A stretch of DNA of 64,000 nt. Origin: an uncultured Lachnospiraceae bacterium. Its GTDB lineage: Bacteria > Bacillota > Clostridia > Lachnospirales > Lachnospiraceae. Within the stretch, counting starts at the first letter, position 1; each line of letters begins with the position of its first letter. The stretch lies in contig CANPTH010000012.1 in NCBI GenBank assembly GCA_947576945.1, positions 1 to 64,000 on the forward strand. The letters run 5' to 3'. The notes beneath the pieces are model-generated. The model was not told the DNA's origin and searched no databases. It worked only from the letters and a program-made list of their open reading frames with translations. A program made the position numbers and the translations under genes. Positions 8,789 through 16,926 of the stretch are shown here, one piece after another.

Positions 8789-10123
8789 ATGAGATTATCT
8801 GAAATAGGCCGTCTGGTGTGGCTGAATCTTGTACAAAATAAGTTTAAGGTGTTTCTTACCTCAACCGGTATCATCGTGGGTTCCGCAACGATCATGCTCG
8901 TCATTGCCATTGGGACAGGGGGAAAACTGGAGGTTGCTGAGCAGTTTAAAAATCTGAATGCCGGTTCCATAGACATTTCTTATGAGTATAACGGAAGCAG
9001 TTTTATGGGAAGGGTACCGGGAAGCGGAATGCAAGGCGGAATGCAAGGCGGCATGCCCGGAGGCAGAGCCGGCAGCGGTATGCCTGGCAGAGATATGGGC
9101 GGCGGTTTTTCTCCTTTTGGCGGTATGGAAAATCAGATGAATACCACCCAAATTACCCTATCACAGAAAGATGCAGATTACCTTAAGGAAAACATTCCGG
9201 GAATAGCAAGCGCCACGATCTCTTATACCACGAAGCAGGAGACGGAAGGCGGAAGCATGGAGGAGAGCGTTTCCTATACGATTGCAGGCGTCAAGGAGAA
9301 TTATGCGGATATCAGCAACCTGGAAATGGCTATCGGCACATTCCTCACGCAGGACAATGATATTTACAAGGAGAGAACCTGCGTCCTCGGCTACAGTGCG
9401 GCAAAGGAAATGTTTGACAGTGTCCTGGAGGCTTATGATTCGTCTGTTTATATCGACAACCGCTCTTATGTGGTAAGCGGTGTACTTATGGAAATGGGAA
9501 CAGTGGCATCTGGCATCAGCCCGGATGAGGCGGTCTTTATTCCTTATGAAACAGGCATTAAGTATCTTACCGGTAAGGAGGTAAACCCTGTTATTACTGT
9601 GGTGGCGGAGGATGTAAATAATGTGGACAGCGTTATGGAACAGACTGCGACTGTACTGGCTGAAACTTATGGGGAAAATGTAGAATTTACCATTTCCGAC
9701 GCGGGAAGTAAAATGGAGGCGGCTTCAAAATCCAATGATACGCTGACACTTCTTCTGCTGGCTATGGCAGCCATTGTATTTATTGTAGGGGGAATCGGAA
9801 TCATGAATGTATTGTTTGTTTCTGTAAAGGAGCGCACCAATGAAATCGGTATTCTGAAAGCGATCGGGTGTGAGCAGAAGGATATTCTCACAGAATTTCT
9901 GCTGGAAGCCAGCTGTATCAGTTTTGTGGGAGCTGTTTTGGGGGTGATTCTGTCTCTGGGCATCACACCAATCATAGAAGGATTTTCCGTGCGGGTAGAG
10001 CTTTCTTTGGGCGGCGGTGTCTTATCCTTACTGTTTGGCGTGCTGACAGGAACTGTTTTCGGGTTTTATCCGGCGTTTAAGGCATCACGTCTGATTCCGG
10101 TAGCAGCGCTTAACCATGAGTGA
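8789..10123 (+). CDS. MacB-like ABC transporter permease
   Basis: A 444-residue permease of the MacB/FtsX type. It has one N-terminal membrane span (about residues 19-43), a large extracytoplasmic domain and three C-terminal spans (about 320-440). FYPAFKASRLIPVAALNHE is the typical cytoplasmic end. The extracytoplasmic domain carries a Gly/Met-rich low-complexity insert (about residues 75-115). The start at 8789 is set by the leader-borne GGAGG. Together with the ATPase it should form the MacB-like core served by the three upstream adaptors. The cargo is unknown; peptide or antibiotic export is typical of the family. Confidence 0.9.
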   Translation: MRLSEIGRLVWLNLVQNKFKVFLTSTGIIVGSATIMLVIAIGTGGKLEVAEQFKNLNAGSIDISYEYNGSSFMGRVPGSGMQGGMQGGMPGGRAGSGMPGRDMGGGFSPFGGMENQMNTTQITLSQKDADYLKENIPGIASATISYTTKQETEGGSMEESVSYTIAGVKENYADISNLEMAIGTFLTQDNDIYKERTCVLGYSAAKEMFDSVLEAYDSSVYIDNRSYVVSGVLMEMGTVASGISPDEAVFIPYETGIKYLTGKEVNPVITVVAEDVNNVDSVMEQTATVLAETYGENVEFTISDAGSKMEAASKSNDTLTLLLLAMAAIVFIVGGIGIMNVLFVSVKERTNEIGILKAIGCEQKDILTEFLLEASCISFVGAVLGVILSLGITPIIEGFSVRVELSLGGGVLSLLFGVLTGTVFGFYPAFKASRLIPVAALNHE

Positions 10124-10133
10124 TGAGGGTCAG

Positions 10134-10167
10134 GGGCGAAGTAAAACGCTTCGGAATAGAGGTAAAA
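10134..10167 (+). promoter_or_regulatory. Leader terminal module, copy b (before the ATPase)
   Basis: Short copy of the recurrent leader end: GCGAAGTAAAACGCTTCGG followed by AATAGAGG, the ribosome site of the gene at 10168. CGAAG and CTTCG can pair. Upstream hairpins are absent. Confidence 0.5.
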
Positions 10168-10842
10168 ATGAGTGAAAGCAGAATTATAGATATGAAACGG
10201 ATCAATAAAGGGTATATGCTTGGGACGGAAAAGGTTCCGGTGCTTAAGAACGTGGATTTTCGAGTGGAGAAAGGGGAATTTGTGGCGATTCTGGGACCGT
10301 CAGGTTCCGGCAAAACTACCCTGATGAATATTATAGGATGCATGGATGTGGCGGACTCGGGAGAATATTATCTGGATGGGCAGCCGATACACAGTATGAC
10401 GGACAGACAGATGGGAATGGTACGCAATAAAGAAATCGGATTTATTTTTCAGAATTATCAGCTGATTCCGACTTATGATATTCTGCAGAATATTATCATG
10501 CCTCTGGTAGTCCGCGGTATGACAACGAAGGAGGCTGAAGAAAAGTGTCTGCCAGTCATTGAAATGCTGGGGATCGGGCACAGGCTTGGGCATAAACCTT
10601 CGGAACTTTCAGGTGGACAGAAGCAGAGGGTATCTATTGCCAGGGCGCTTGTGGGAGAACCGGCGCTGCTCCTTGCGGATGAACCTACCGGGGCATTGGA
10701 TTCTGCCAGCGGTAAGGACGTGCTGGCTCTCTTTGGGCAGCTTCATGAGCTTGGGAATACCATTGTTATGATTACCCATGATTTAAACGTTGCAAAGGCG
10801 GCGGGAAGGATTGTACATATAATTGACGGATGCCTTACGTAA
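10168..10842 (+). CDS. MacB/LolD-type ABC transporter ATP-binding protein
   Basis: A 224-residue ATPase with Walker A GPSGSGKTT (about residues 41-49), a Q-loop in FQNYQLIP, signature LSGGQKQR (about 144-151), Walker B LLADEP with the catalytic Glu, and the H-loop His in MITHDL. The start at 10168 follows AATAGAGGTAAAA; an upstream frame to 10120 overlaps the permease and lacks a ribosome site. It energises the permease encoded 44 bases upstream and closes the operon, which ends at the hairpin 10958-10998. Confidence 0.95.
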   Translation: MSESRIIDMKRINKGYMLGTEKVPVLKNVDFRVEKGEFVAILGPSGSGKTTLMNIIGCMDVADSGEYYLDGQPIHSMTDRQMGMVRNKEIGFIFQNYQLIPTYDILQNIIMPLVVRGMTTKEAEEKCLPVIEMLGIGHRLGHKPSELSGGQKQRVSIARALVGEPALLLADEPTGALDSASGKDVLALFGQLHELGNTIVMITHDLNVAKAAGRIVHIIDGCLT

Positions 10843-10957
10843 AAAGGCAGGCGGATTGATATGTTCAGGCCAAAAGCAGAAAGATGTCAGATGGCAGGGA
10901 AAGCGGGAATTTTATCCTGCAGCATTGCGGATGGTGCAGGACAATAAGAAAGAAAAC

Positions 10958-11004
10958 GACCTCCAAAAGGCAGATTTGACGACTGGCTTTTGGAGGTCAT
11001 TTTA
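10958..11004 (+). terminator. Bidirectional terminator after the exporter operon
   Basis: A perfect 12-bp stem, GACCTCCAAAAG with CTTTTGGAGGTC, is followed by ATTTTATT on the plus strand and by GTTTTCTTTC when read on the minus strand. It can thus stop the exporter operon and also catch leftward transcripts from the promoter at 11136-11164. Confidence 0.85.
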
Positions 11005-11028
11005 TTATGATTCATATATGAAAAAAAT

Positions 11029-11053
11029 TTCGTAGAATTCATTATTCTGCGAA
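11029..11053 (+). repeat. Recombination site, left (inverted pair)
   Basis: A 25-bp sequence made of two 10-bp inverted arms (TTCGTAGAAT and ATTCTGCGAA) around an asymmetric 5-bp centre, TCATT. An identical copy lies in the opposite orientation at 12559-12583. Arms plus a short asymmetric spacer is the plan of tyrosine-recombinase core sites. The left copy also has flanking A and T runs, so it could additionally act as a hairpin terminator. Confidence 0.82.
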
Positions 11054-11135
11054 ATTTTTGATTGAAAAATATTTTGAAAACCATAGGTTCAACGCACGAT
11101 AGACTGCTACTGTATCACTGCAGGTATCGTTTATC

Positions 11136-11164
11136 ATTATACTTTATATATCTTCTACTGTCAA
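11136..11164 (-). promoter_or_regulatory. Perfect sigma-A promoter inside the invertible segment
   Basis: Read on the minus strand: -35 TTGACA (11164-11159), a 17-base spacer and -10 TATAAT (11141-11136). Both hexamers match consensus exactly. It fires leftward, across the left recombination site into the bidirectional terminator, so it serves no gene in the present orientation. Inverting 11029-12583 would place it at about 12448-12476, reading rightward through the right site into the csrA-like and glycan genes. Confidence 0.85.
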
Positions 11165-11236
11165 ATCTTCTATTGCGGGTAATATAGATCAAAATTTCGA
11201 ATAGCAGGAAAACTTCCACAATTTATTTTAAAATTT

Positions 11237-11273
11237 TATATGGTCAGAAATATGGTCATAAATGTGGTCAGGG
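11237..11273 (+). repeat. Three short direct repeats before the integrase
   Basis: TGGTCA occurs three times at 12-13 base steps (within ATATGGTCAGAA, ATATGGTCATAA, ATGTGGTCAGGG) immediately upstream of the integrase ribosome site. An 11-base copy, TATATGGTCAG, recurs at the 3' end of the integrase gene (12396-12406). These could be arm-type binding or autoregulatory sites for the recombinase; this is inference. Confidence 0.4.
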
Positions 11274-11287
11274 AAAGGAGACAGAAT

Positions 11288-12421
11288 ATGCCAAAACATG
11301 GAACGAATATCCGCAAGCGCGCCGACGGGCGATGGGAAGGACGTTATAAGATTCTGCAAAGCGATCATTCCTGCAAGTACAGGTCTGTTTACGGGAGAAC
11401 CTGCAGGGAAGTGAAAGAGAAACTGGAACACAGTACAATGGAAGAGATAACATCTGTTGTTGAAAACAGGAAAGAGGAAGAAAACGTCAGGGAAAGAGCG
11501 GACACTTTCGCCACAGCAGCTGACAGATGGCTGGAAAGTATCAGAGAGACGAGAAAATATTCTACCTATATAAAGTACCGCGGCCTGTATGAAAGGCACA
11601 TCAGGGATGCACTCGGCGGCGTTCCGGTCTGTGCTGTTTCATATGGTCTTGTCAATGAAAAAATATTTCAAAGAGGCAGCCAGGCGCAGTATTCACAAAA
11701 TCTAAAGCACAGTGTGGTTTCGGTTATTAATCAGATCCTGCGGTATGCAGCGGAAAACTGCGGCTGTCCGGAGATACGGCTGACAAATAAATTTGTGCAT
11801 AGTAAAAGCAAAAAGATTGAGATCATCAATCATACAGAACAGGCGTTATTGGTGCGTTATCTGCATCGGGATATGGATGCGTCAAAGGCCGGGATTCTGC
11901 TCTGTATTTTTACGGGCCTGCGGTTAGGGGAAATCTGCTCTCTGCGATGGGAGGATGTTGATTTTGAACAGATGATTATTCATGTACGCAGAACCGTACA
12001 GCGCGTGGCGGTAGACGGCAGCACAAGCAGGACCACACTGATCGTCACGGAGCCGAAGAGTACCTTTTCCGTGCGGGAAATTCCGATCTCTGCGGGCACG
12101 GTACAGGTATTGAATGAGATCAGGCACGAGGAGGAATATGTGATCGGCGGCAGAGCGCCTTTGGATCCGAGGACTTATCAGAATCGTTTCAAACGTTATT
12201 TAAAGGCAAATGCCATCAAAGAATATAATTTTCACGCGCTGCGCCATACCTTCGCGACGAATTGCATCGATCACGATATGGATGTAAAAAGCCTCAGTGA
12301 AATCCTCGGACACGCCAATATACAGATCACGCTCAATAAGTATGTTCATCCGACCATGGATACGAAGCGCAGGCAGCTGGCCGCGCTGGACTCTGTATAT
12401 GGTCAGTTTTGTGGTAATTGA
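11288..12421 (+). CDS. Tyrosine recombinase (predicted DNA invertase)
   Basis: A 377-residue phage-integrase-type recombinase. Residues 1-60 form an arm-binding-like N-domain and about 75-165 a SAM-like core-binding domain. The catalytic domain has Arg in TGLRLGE (about 212), HALRH (about 316-320), the GH of LGHANIQ (about 341) and the nucleophile Tyr in NKYVHP (about 350), so it appears intact. The start at 11288 follows GGAAAGGAGACAGAAT. No excisionase, phage or conjugation gene is nearby. The gene is instead bracketed by two identical inverted 25-bp sites, so its likely job is to invert its own segment rather than to integrate an element. Confidence 0.9.
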   Translation: MPKHGTNIRKRADGRWEGRYKILQSDHSCKYRSVYGRTCREVKEKLEHSTMEEITSVVENRKEEENVRERADTFATAADRWLESIRETRKYSTYIKYRGLYERHIRDALGGVPVCAVSYGLVNEKIFQRGSQAQYSQNLKHSVVSVINQILRYAAENCGCPEIRLTNKFVHSKSKKIEIINHTEQALLVRYLHRDMDASKAGILLCIFTGLRLGEICSLRWEDVDFEQMIIHVRRTVQRVAVDGSTSRTTLIVTEPKSTFSVREIPISAGTVQVLNEIRHEEEYVIGGRAPLDPRTYQNRFKRYLKANAIKEYNFHALRHTFATNCIDHDMDVKSLSEILGHANIQITLNKYVHPTMDTKRRQLAALDSVYGQFCGN

Positions 12422-12558
12422 GATCGTGCCTGATCACAGCCAGGAGTTCCTGTCTAAAATGTCTGCGTAGGATTCGAGCGGATTATCAGACGAAGCGTGT
12501 CTGTGGAGAGGTGCATATGTTGGGAAGCGTGTCTGCTAAGAAGTGATCCGAGCAGCAG

Positions 12559-12583
12559 TTCGCAGAATAATGAATTCTACGAA
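12559..12583 (-). repeat. Recombination site, right (inverted pair)
   Basis: Exact reverse complement of the 25-bp site at 11029-11053: arms TTCGCAGAAT and ATTCTACGAA around AATGA. Identity stops sharply at both edges, which fits a recombination site rather than a shared long repeat. It lies 67 bases before the csrA-like start, so a promoter brought in by inversion would transcribe that gene with a leader of roughly 165 bases. Confidence 0.82.
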
Positions 12584-12649
12584 TAGTATAGCGAAAATCT
12601 GTGAGAAATATACAGTACAGGAGTTCGTTTCAGAATGGGAAGGACAAGT

Positions 12650-12853
12650 ATGTTGGAGTTGACAGTAACTACGGGAATGGAGCTGCAGATCGGGGATGAT
12701 GTAAAGATTGTCTTCAAGGGCAGCAATGCGCCGGGCCGCATGAGGATCGGGGTGGAAGCGCCGAAGGAAAAAAGGATCGAGAGAGTAGAGTCTTTGGTGA
12801 AAAAAGCGAAGCCGAAGATTGTCATCGTGAACCAGTGCGGGCAGAGAAGCTGA
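12650..12853 (+). CDS. CsrA-like RNA-binding regulator (divergent)
   Basis: A 67-residue protein. Residues 1-49 align by eye with CsrA: MLELT at the start, IGDDV at 14-18, RIGVEAPKE at 32-40 and Arg at 45. CsrA dimers bind GGA motifs in mRNA leaders and control translation. Here the usual RNA-contacting pair Arg6-Arg7 reads Val-Thr, and about 18 extra residues follow the core, so RNA recognition may differ. The ATG at 12650 follows GGGAAGGACAAGT. It is the first gene after the invertible segment and so heads the glycan operon, an unusual place: Firmicute csrA is usually near flagellar genes. Confidence 0.65.
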   Translation: MLELTVTTGMELQIGDDVKIVFKGSNAPGRMRIGVEAPKEKRIERVESLVKKAKPKIVIVNQCGQRS

Positions 12854-12925
12854 TTGTTTCTGCACAGATCAGTGGCATCAGGTTAAGCTGTGCAAGAAAG
12901 AACCAGGAAAGGAAATGCTGTCACT

Positions 12926-15460
12926 ATGAGAAAAGCACAGAAGCGTGAGACGCTGGAATGCATTTCCAGTCTGCACCAGGCGCATGAAGAGATCAGAGCT
13001 GCATTGCGGCAGAAAGAATACGAGACGGCACGGAATATGCTCTGCGAATGTCAGGAATTTGCCACGATTCTCGGAGAAAGCATCGAGAAGGCAGAGGGGG
13101 AAGGCCATAGCACGATAGCGCATATGGAGCGTTACTGCGAGACCTTATTTCATGTATTCGAAGAGATCGGCGCAGGGGGAAGCAGTGAACATAAATGGTA
13201 TAAAAACCTGCGAAAACAGCTTCTGGCTGTGGAAAACAGTGTAAAATATGAAATTTCCATCAAAAAAGAAGTTGTGTTTCTTCCATATAAAGTGTCCATG
13301 TGGGACAGTCTGGAAAGTGTCTATCTGGCAGCGAAGGAAGATCCGTCCTGCGACGCATACTGTGTGCCGATTCCTTATTATGACCTGATGGCCGATCACA
13401 GTTTTGGCAGAATGCATTGTGAGACGGCAGGGTATCCTGAAAATGTTGAGATAACTGACTGGCGGGAATATGACGTGGAAGAGAGAAAGCCGGATGTGAT
13501 CTATATCCACAATCCTTATGACGGCGGCAACCTGGTCACCAGCGTACATCCGCGGTTCTATGCGTCGCATTTAAAGAAATTTACGGATCTCCTGGTCTAT
13601 ATTCCCTACTATAGCACAGCGGGCGGGATGTGTGAGGCGCAAAGCCTGTGTCCGGCCTATCTTTATGCGGATTATATTGTGATACAGTCGCCGGCGTTTC
13701 GGGCGTATTTTGACCGGAATCTGTCGGACCGGAAATTCCTGCCCCTGGGTTCGCCAAAGTTTGACAGAGTGATGGAACGGTGCAAGAATCCGCCCGCGCC
13801 GCCGGCAGTGTGGCTTTCGAAGCTGACCGGGAAAGACGGCGGCCGCAGGAGGGTGTTTTTCTATAATACGAGTATTAACGGCATGCTTGCCGATACGGAG
13901 CATTTCCTGCAAAAGATGGAGTATGTATTTACCTGCTTCGAGGGGCGGGAAGATGTCTGCCTTTTGTGGCGCCCCCATCCGTTGCTGGAGACCACGTTTG
14001 CTTCCATGCGGCCGCAGTATGGCCGCATGTATCAGGAGCTGAAAACGCGCTTTTTGGAAAAGGGGATCGGCATTTTGGATACCACGCCCGACATTGCCGC
14101 CTCGATCGCTTTGAGCGATGCGTATATCGGAGACATGGGAACCAGTGTCACGTCGCTGTTCGGGGTGGCGGGGAAGCCGCTGTTTATTCTCGATCAAAAG
14201 ATGCTCCTTCGACCGGGGAAGGACGGCTGGCGGGAAGTGGCAAAGGCCGGCTTTGAATTTCAGGAACAGGACCGGTTTACCATCCTGCAGGGCAATAAAC
14301 TGTATCGTTCCGGGCCGGGACAGTATGATTATCACTATGACTGCGATCTGTCGGACCAGCGGCGCGGCGGGATGTATGCGGTGGTGTTGGAGATAGCGGG
14401 CACGAAATATGCCTGTCCTGCCAGAGCGCAGCATATTCTTGTAATCGGGGACAGGGGTGTGCAAAGGAAAATAGAGTTGCAGCGGGAGAAGCTGGACGGC
14501 AAGGCGTTTACTTATGCATGGAAGTATAAGCAATTTATCGTATTGCAGCCGTTATGTTACCCGGCTGTGGTGCGTTACGATACGGTCACCGGAGCGTGTA
14601 CCTGTTTCCGGGAACAGATTGAGGTGTTTACACAGGAGAGAGACGGGCGCAGGATCACAGGCGGGGGACATATCTTCCGGGGCACGCTTTATCTGGCTTC
14701 TCCTGTGGATAATAAGGTTTGGACATTGGAGATTGAGAGCGGTGCGGTGCAGGTGATTGAGATACCCGTCGAGAGTGGAAGCAGACGAGGCTGTAATGAA
14801 CTCGTTGCCTGCCAGGATGCGTTGTGGATGCTTCCCTATACAGGAGAGGGAATCGTGTGCTGGAAACCGCAGACAGGAGAGGTGAAGGAGTATACGGGAT
14901 TTCCTGCGGACTTGACCTGCACTGATCCGGACAGCGGGAGCAGATGTGAGGAACTGCCGTTTAGCACGATGGCATTTTACGACGACTGTCTGTACCTTGC
15001 GCCGCAGCAGGCTGACCGGTATCTTCGTCTTGTGCTTTCGACAGGGGAGTTTGAGCAGTGGAATCCTCCCGTTGCAGACAGGGCCGGGCGGAATGTCTTT
15101 TTCCCGTGGTGGAAGCCAGAAGAGACCGGCGGATGGCTTAAGATCTACGCCAATGCTGAGCGGCGGTTATACAACGTCAATATGAACACAGACGAATGGG
15201 AAGAGATTGAGATTAAATTTGATAAAGAAGAACTGGAAGCCCATGAAGCGGGATTTGGCGCGTGGTCGGAGACGCTGGGATATGCCTGCATGGAAAGTGT
15301 CATAAACTCTCTGGACAGATTTCTTGACGGCGTGACGGCGGGCAGTCCTTTTGATAAGGAAAAACAGCTTGCCGCATACAGGGAACTGGCTGTCAACAGC
15401 GACGGGAGCTGCGGCCAGAAGATCCATGAATATATTATGGCCCGGGATACCCTCAGTTGA
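12926..15460 (+). CDS. CDP-glycerol glycerophosphotransferase-like protein with C-terminal propeller-like domain
   Basis: An 844-residue protein. I use the ATG at 12926 behind AGGAAAGGA; a GTG at 12890 is in frame but poorly supported. Residues 1-105 look helical. Residues about 113-440 resemble the CDP-glycerol glycerophosphotransferase (TagB/TagF) GT-B fold, with VFLPYKVSMWDSLESV at its start, LPLGSPKFDRV, WRPHP and a late GDMGTSVTS segment. The C-terminal ~400 residues contain repeated strand and Trp/Gly patterns suggesting a beta-propeller. The family transfers glycerol-phosphate or related units from CDP-activated donors to a surface polymer. The real donor is not evident. Confidence 0.75.
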   Translation: MRKAQKRETLECISSLHQAHEEIRAALRQKEYETARNMLCECQEFATILGESIEKAEGEGHSTIAHMERYCETLFHVFEEIGAGGSSEHKWYKNLRKQLLAVENSVKYEISIKKEVVFLPYKVSMWDSLESVYLAAKEDPSCDAYCVPIPYYDLMADHSFGRMHCETAGYPENVEITDWREYDVEERKPDVIYIHNPYDGGNLVTSVHPRFYASHLKKFTDLLVYIPYYSTAGGMCEAQSLCPAYLYADYIVIQSPAFRAYFDRNLSDRKFLPLGSPKFDRVMERCKNPPAPPAVWLSKLTGKDGGRRRVFFYNTSINGMLADTEHFLQKMEYVFTCFEGREDVCLLWRPHPLLETTFASMRPQYGRMYQELKTRFLEKGIGILDTTPDIAASIALSDAYIGDMGTSVTSLFGVAGKPLFILDQKMLLRPGKDGWREVAKAGFEFQEQDRFTILQGNKLYRSGPGQYDYHYDCDLSDQRRGGMYAVVLEIAGTKYACPARAQHILVIGDRGVQRKIELQREKLDGKAFTYAWKYKQFIVLQPLCYPAVVRYDTVTGACTCFREQIEVFTQERDGRRITGGGHIFRGTLYLASPVDNKVWTLEIESGAVQVIEIPVESGSRRGCNELVACQDALWMLPYTGEGIVCWKPQTGEVKEYTGFPADLTCTDPDSGSRCEELPFSTMAFYDDCLYLAPQQADRYLRLVLSTGEFEQWNPPVADRAGRNVFFPWWKPEETGGWLKIYANAERRLYNVNMNTDEWEEIEIKFDKEELEAHEAGFGAWSETLGYACMESVINSLDRFLDGVTAGSPFDKEKQLAAYRELAVNSDGSCGQKIHEYIMARDTLS

Positions 15461-15543
15461 AGGGAAAGCATGAGAAAAACTTTTGCGGCGGGAACGGCGT
15501 AGTAAGGCGTGCCGCAGAGCAGGGAGGAAATGATGGAGACGGT

Positions 15544-16881
15544 ATGGTGAAAGTGATTACATATGGGACTTTTGATCTGTTTCACGAGGGACATTACAGG
15601 CTGCTGCAGCGGGCAAAACAGCTGGGGGATTATCTGATCGTCGGGATCACGACGGAAGAATACGACCAGACGAGGGGCAAACTGAATGTGAAGGATCCGC
15701 TGCTTACCAGAATCGAGAATGTGAAGAAGACGGGATTCGCGGATGAGATCATCGTGGAGGAATCGGAAGGGCAGAAGTTTCAGGATATCAAGAAATATAA
15801 GATCGATATTTTTACGGTGGGTTCAGACTGGATCGGCACGTTTGATTATCTGAAAGAATACTGCCGGGTGGTCTATCTGGACAGGACCAAGAATATTTCC
15901 AGCACGATGCTCAGGGCGAAAGAATTTCCGATCCAGCGGATCGGCATTATCGGCACGGGGCGGATCGCAGAGCGGTTTATGCCGGAAGCGGCGCTGGTCA
16001 GCGGCGTCAATACGCAGTGTGTATACAATCCGCACATGGAGAGCGCCGGAGCATTCGCCCGCAAATGGGGGATCGATGCCTGTGAGGACCTGGAAGCGTT
16101 CTATCGGTCATCGGATATCGTCTACATTGCTTCCCCTCACGGGACCCATTACGCATACATAAAACAGGCGCTGGAACATGGAAAACATGTGTTATGTGAG
16201 AAGCCGATGTGTCTGAAGCGGGAACAGGCGGCGGAGCTGTCTGCCTGCGCGAAAGCGAGAAATCTGATTTTGTTTGAGGGGATCAAGACGGCCTACTGCC
16301 CCGGATTTGCCAAACTCCTCGGCATAGCCTGCAGCGGTATCATAGGGAATATCAGGTGCGTGGAGGCGTGCTTCACGAAACTGGAGAGGCCGGACAGCAG
16401 AGAATTGCAGGATACGAAATACGGCGGCAGCTTTACGGAGCTGGGAAGCTACTGTCTGCTGCCGATCCTGAAACTGTTCGGACACGATTATCAGGAGATT
16501 CGGTTTGAGACCATAGAAGCGGAAAACGGGATCGATCTCTACACCAGGGCATATCTGCGCTATCGCAACGGCCTGGCCACCGCTTCCTGCGGTCTGGGCG
16601 TGAAGTCGGAGGGGAAACTTCTGATCTCCGGCACCACAGGCTATATCGTGGCGGAAGCGCCGTGGTGGAAGACAGGTTATTTCGAAGTACATCATGAAGA
16701 TCCGAATGAGGTGGAGCGGTTTTCCGAACGCTTTCTGGGGGACGGCCTGCGCTACGAAATATGTGACATGCTGTCCCGGATCAATGGGGATACGAGGAAG
16801 GACTTCAAGCTGACCAGAGGGGATTCGGAGACGATGGCGGGGATCATGGAGCAGTTTCTGACAGAGTGCGGGCGGGGCTGA
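15544..16881 (+). CDS. Cytidylyltransferase fused to Gfo/Idh/MocA oxidoreductase
   Basis: A 445-residue fusion. Residues 1-130 form a TagD-type nucleotidyltransferase with GTFDLFHEGH (the HxGH motif) and the later ISSTMLR motif, which make CDP-activated alcohols such as CDP-glycerol. Residues about 137-445 form a Gfo/Idh/MocA dehydrogenase, with the dinucleotide loop IGTGRIA and the EKPMC motif. Such a fusion could make a CDP-activated polyol and oxidise or reduce a sugar precursor in one chain; that pairing is inference. The start at 15544 is the first Met before the catalytic motif. It overlaps nothing and sits in the glycan run. Confidence 0.85.
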   Translation: MVKVITYGTFDLFHEGHYRLLQRAKQLGDYLIVGITTEEYDQTRGKLNVKDPLLTRIENVKKTGFADEIIVEESEGQKFQDIKKYKIDIFTVGSDWIGTFDYLKEYCRVVYLDRTKNISSTMLRAKEFPIQRIGIIGTGRIAERFMPEAALVSGVNTQCVYNPHMESAGAFARKWGIDACEDLEAFYRSSDIVYIASPHGTHYAYIKQALEHGKHVLCEKPMCLKREQAAELSACAKARNLILFEGIKTAYCPGFAKLLGIACSGIIGNIRCVEACFTKLERPDSRELQDTKYGGSFTELGSYCLLPILKLFGHDYQEIRFETIEAENGIDLYTRAYLRYRNGLATASCGLGVKSEGKLLISGTTGYIVAEAPWWKTGYFEVHHEDPNEVERFSERFLGDGLRYEICDMLSRINGDTRKDFKLTRGDSETMAGIMEQFLTECGRG

Positions 16882-16926
16882 TTTATATAGAAACAGTGAA
16901 CCGTTCAGAAGATGGGGATTTGCAGT

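Noticed and set aside
11029-11053. The near-palindrome as only a transcription terminator
   Set aside because: An exact 25-bp copy in the other orientation at 12559-12583 lacks the T-run and the extended stem, so a terminator role alone does not explain the identity.
11288-12421. Integrase read as the end of a prophage or conjugative element
   Set aside because: No other phage, relaxase or excisionase gene is near, no tRNA target is seen, and the only repeated sites around it are inverted, which gives inversion rather than integration or excision.
12422-12558. A forward promoter between the integrase and the right site
   Set aside because: The best pair (TTCCTG, 15 bp, TAGGAT) has poor hexamers and spacing, so I do not call it.
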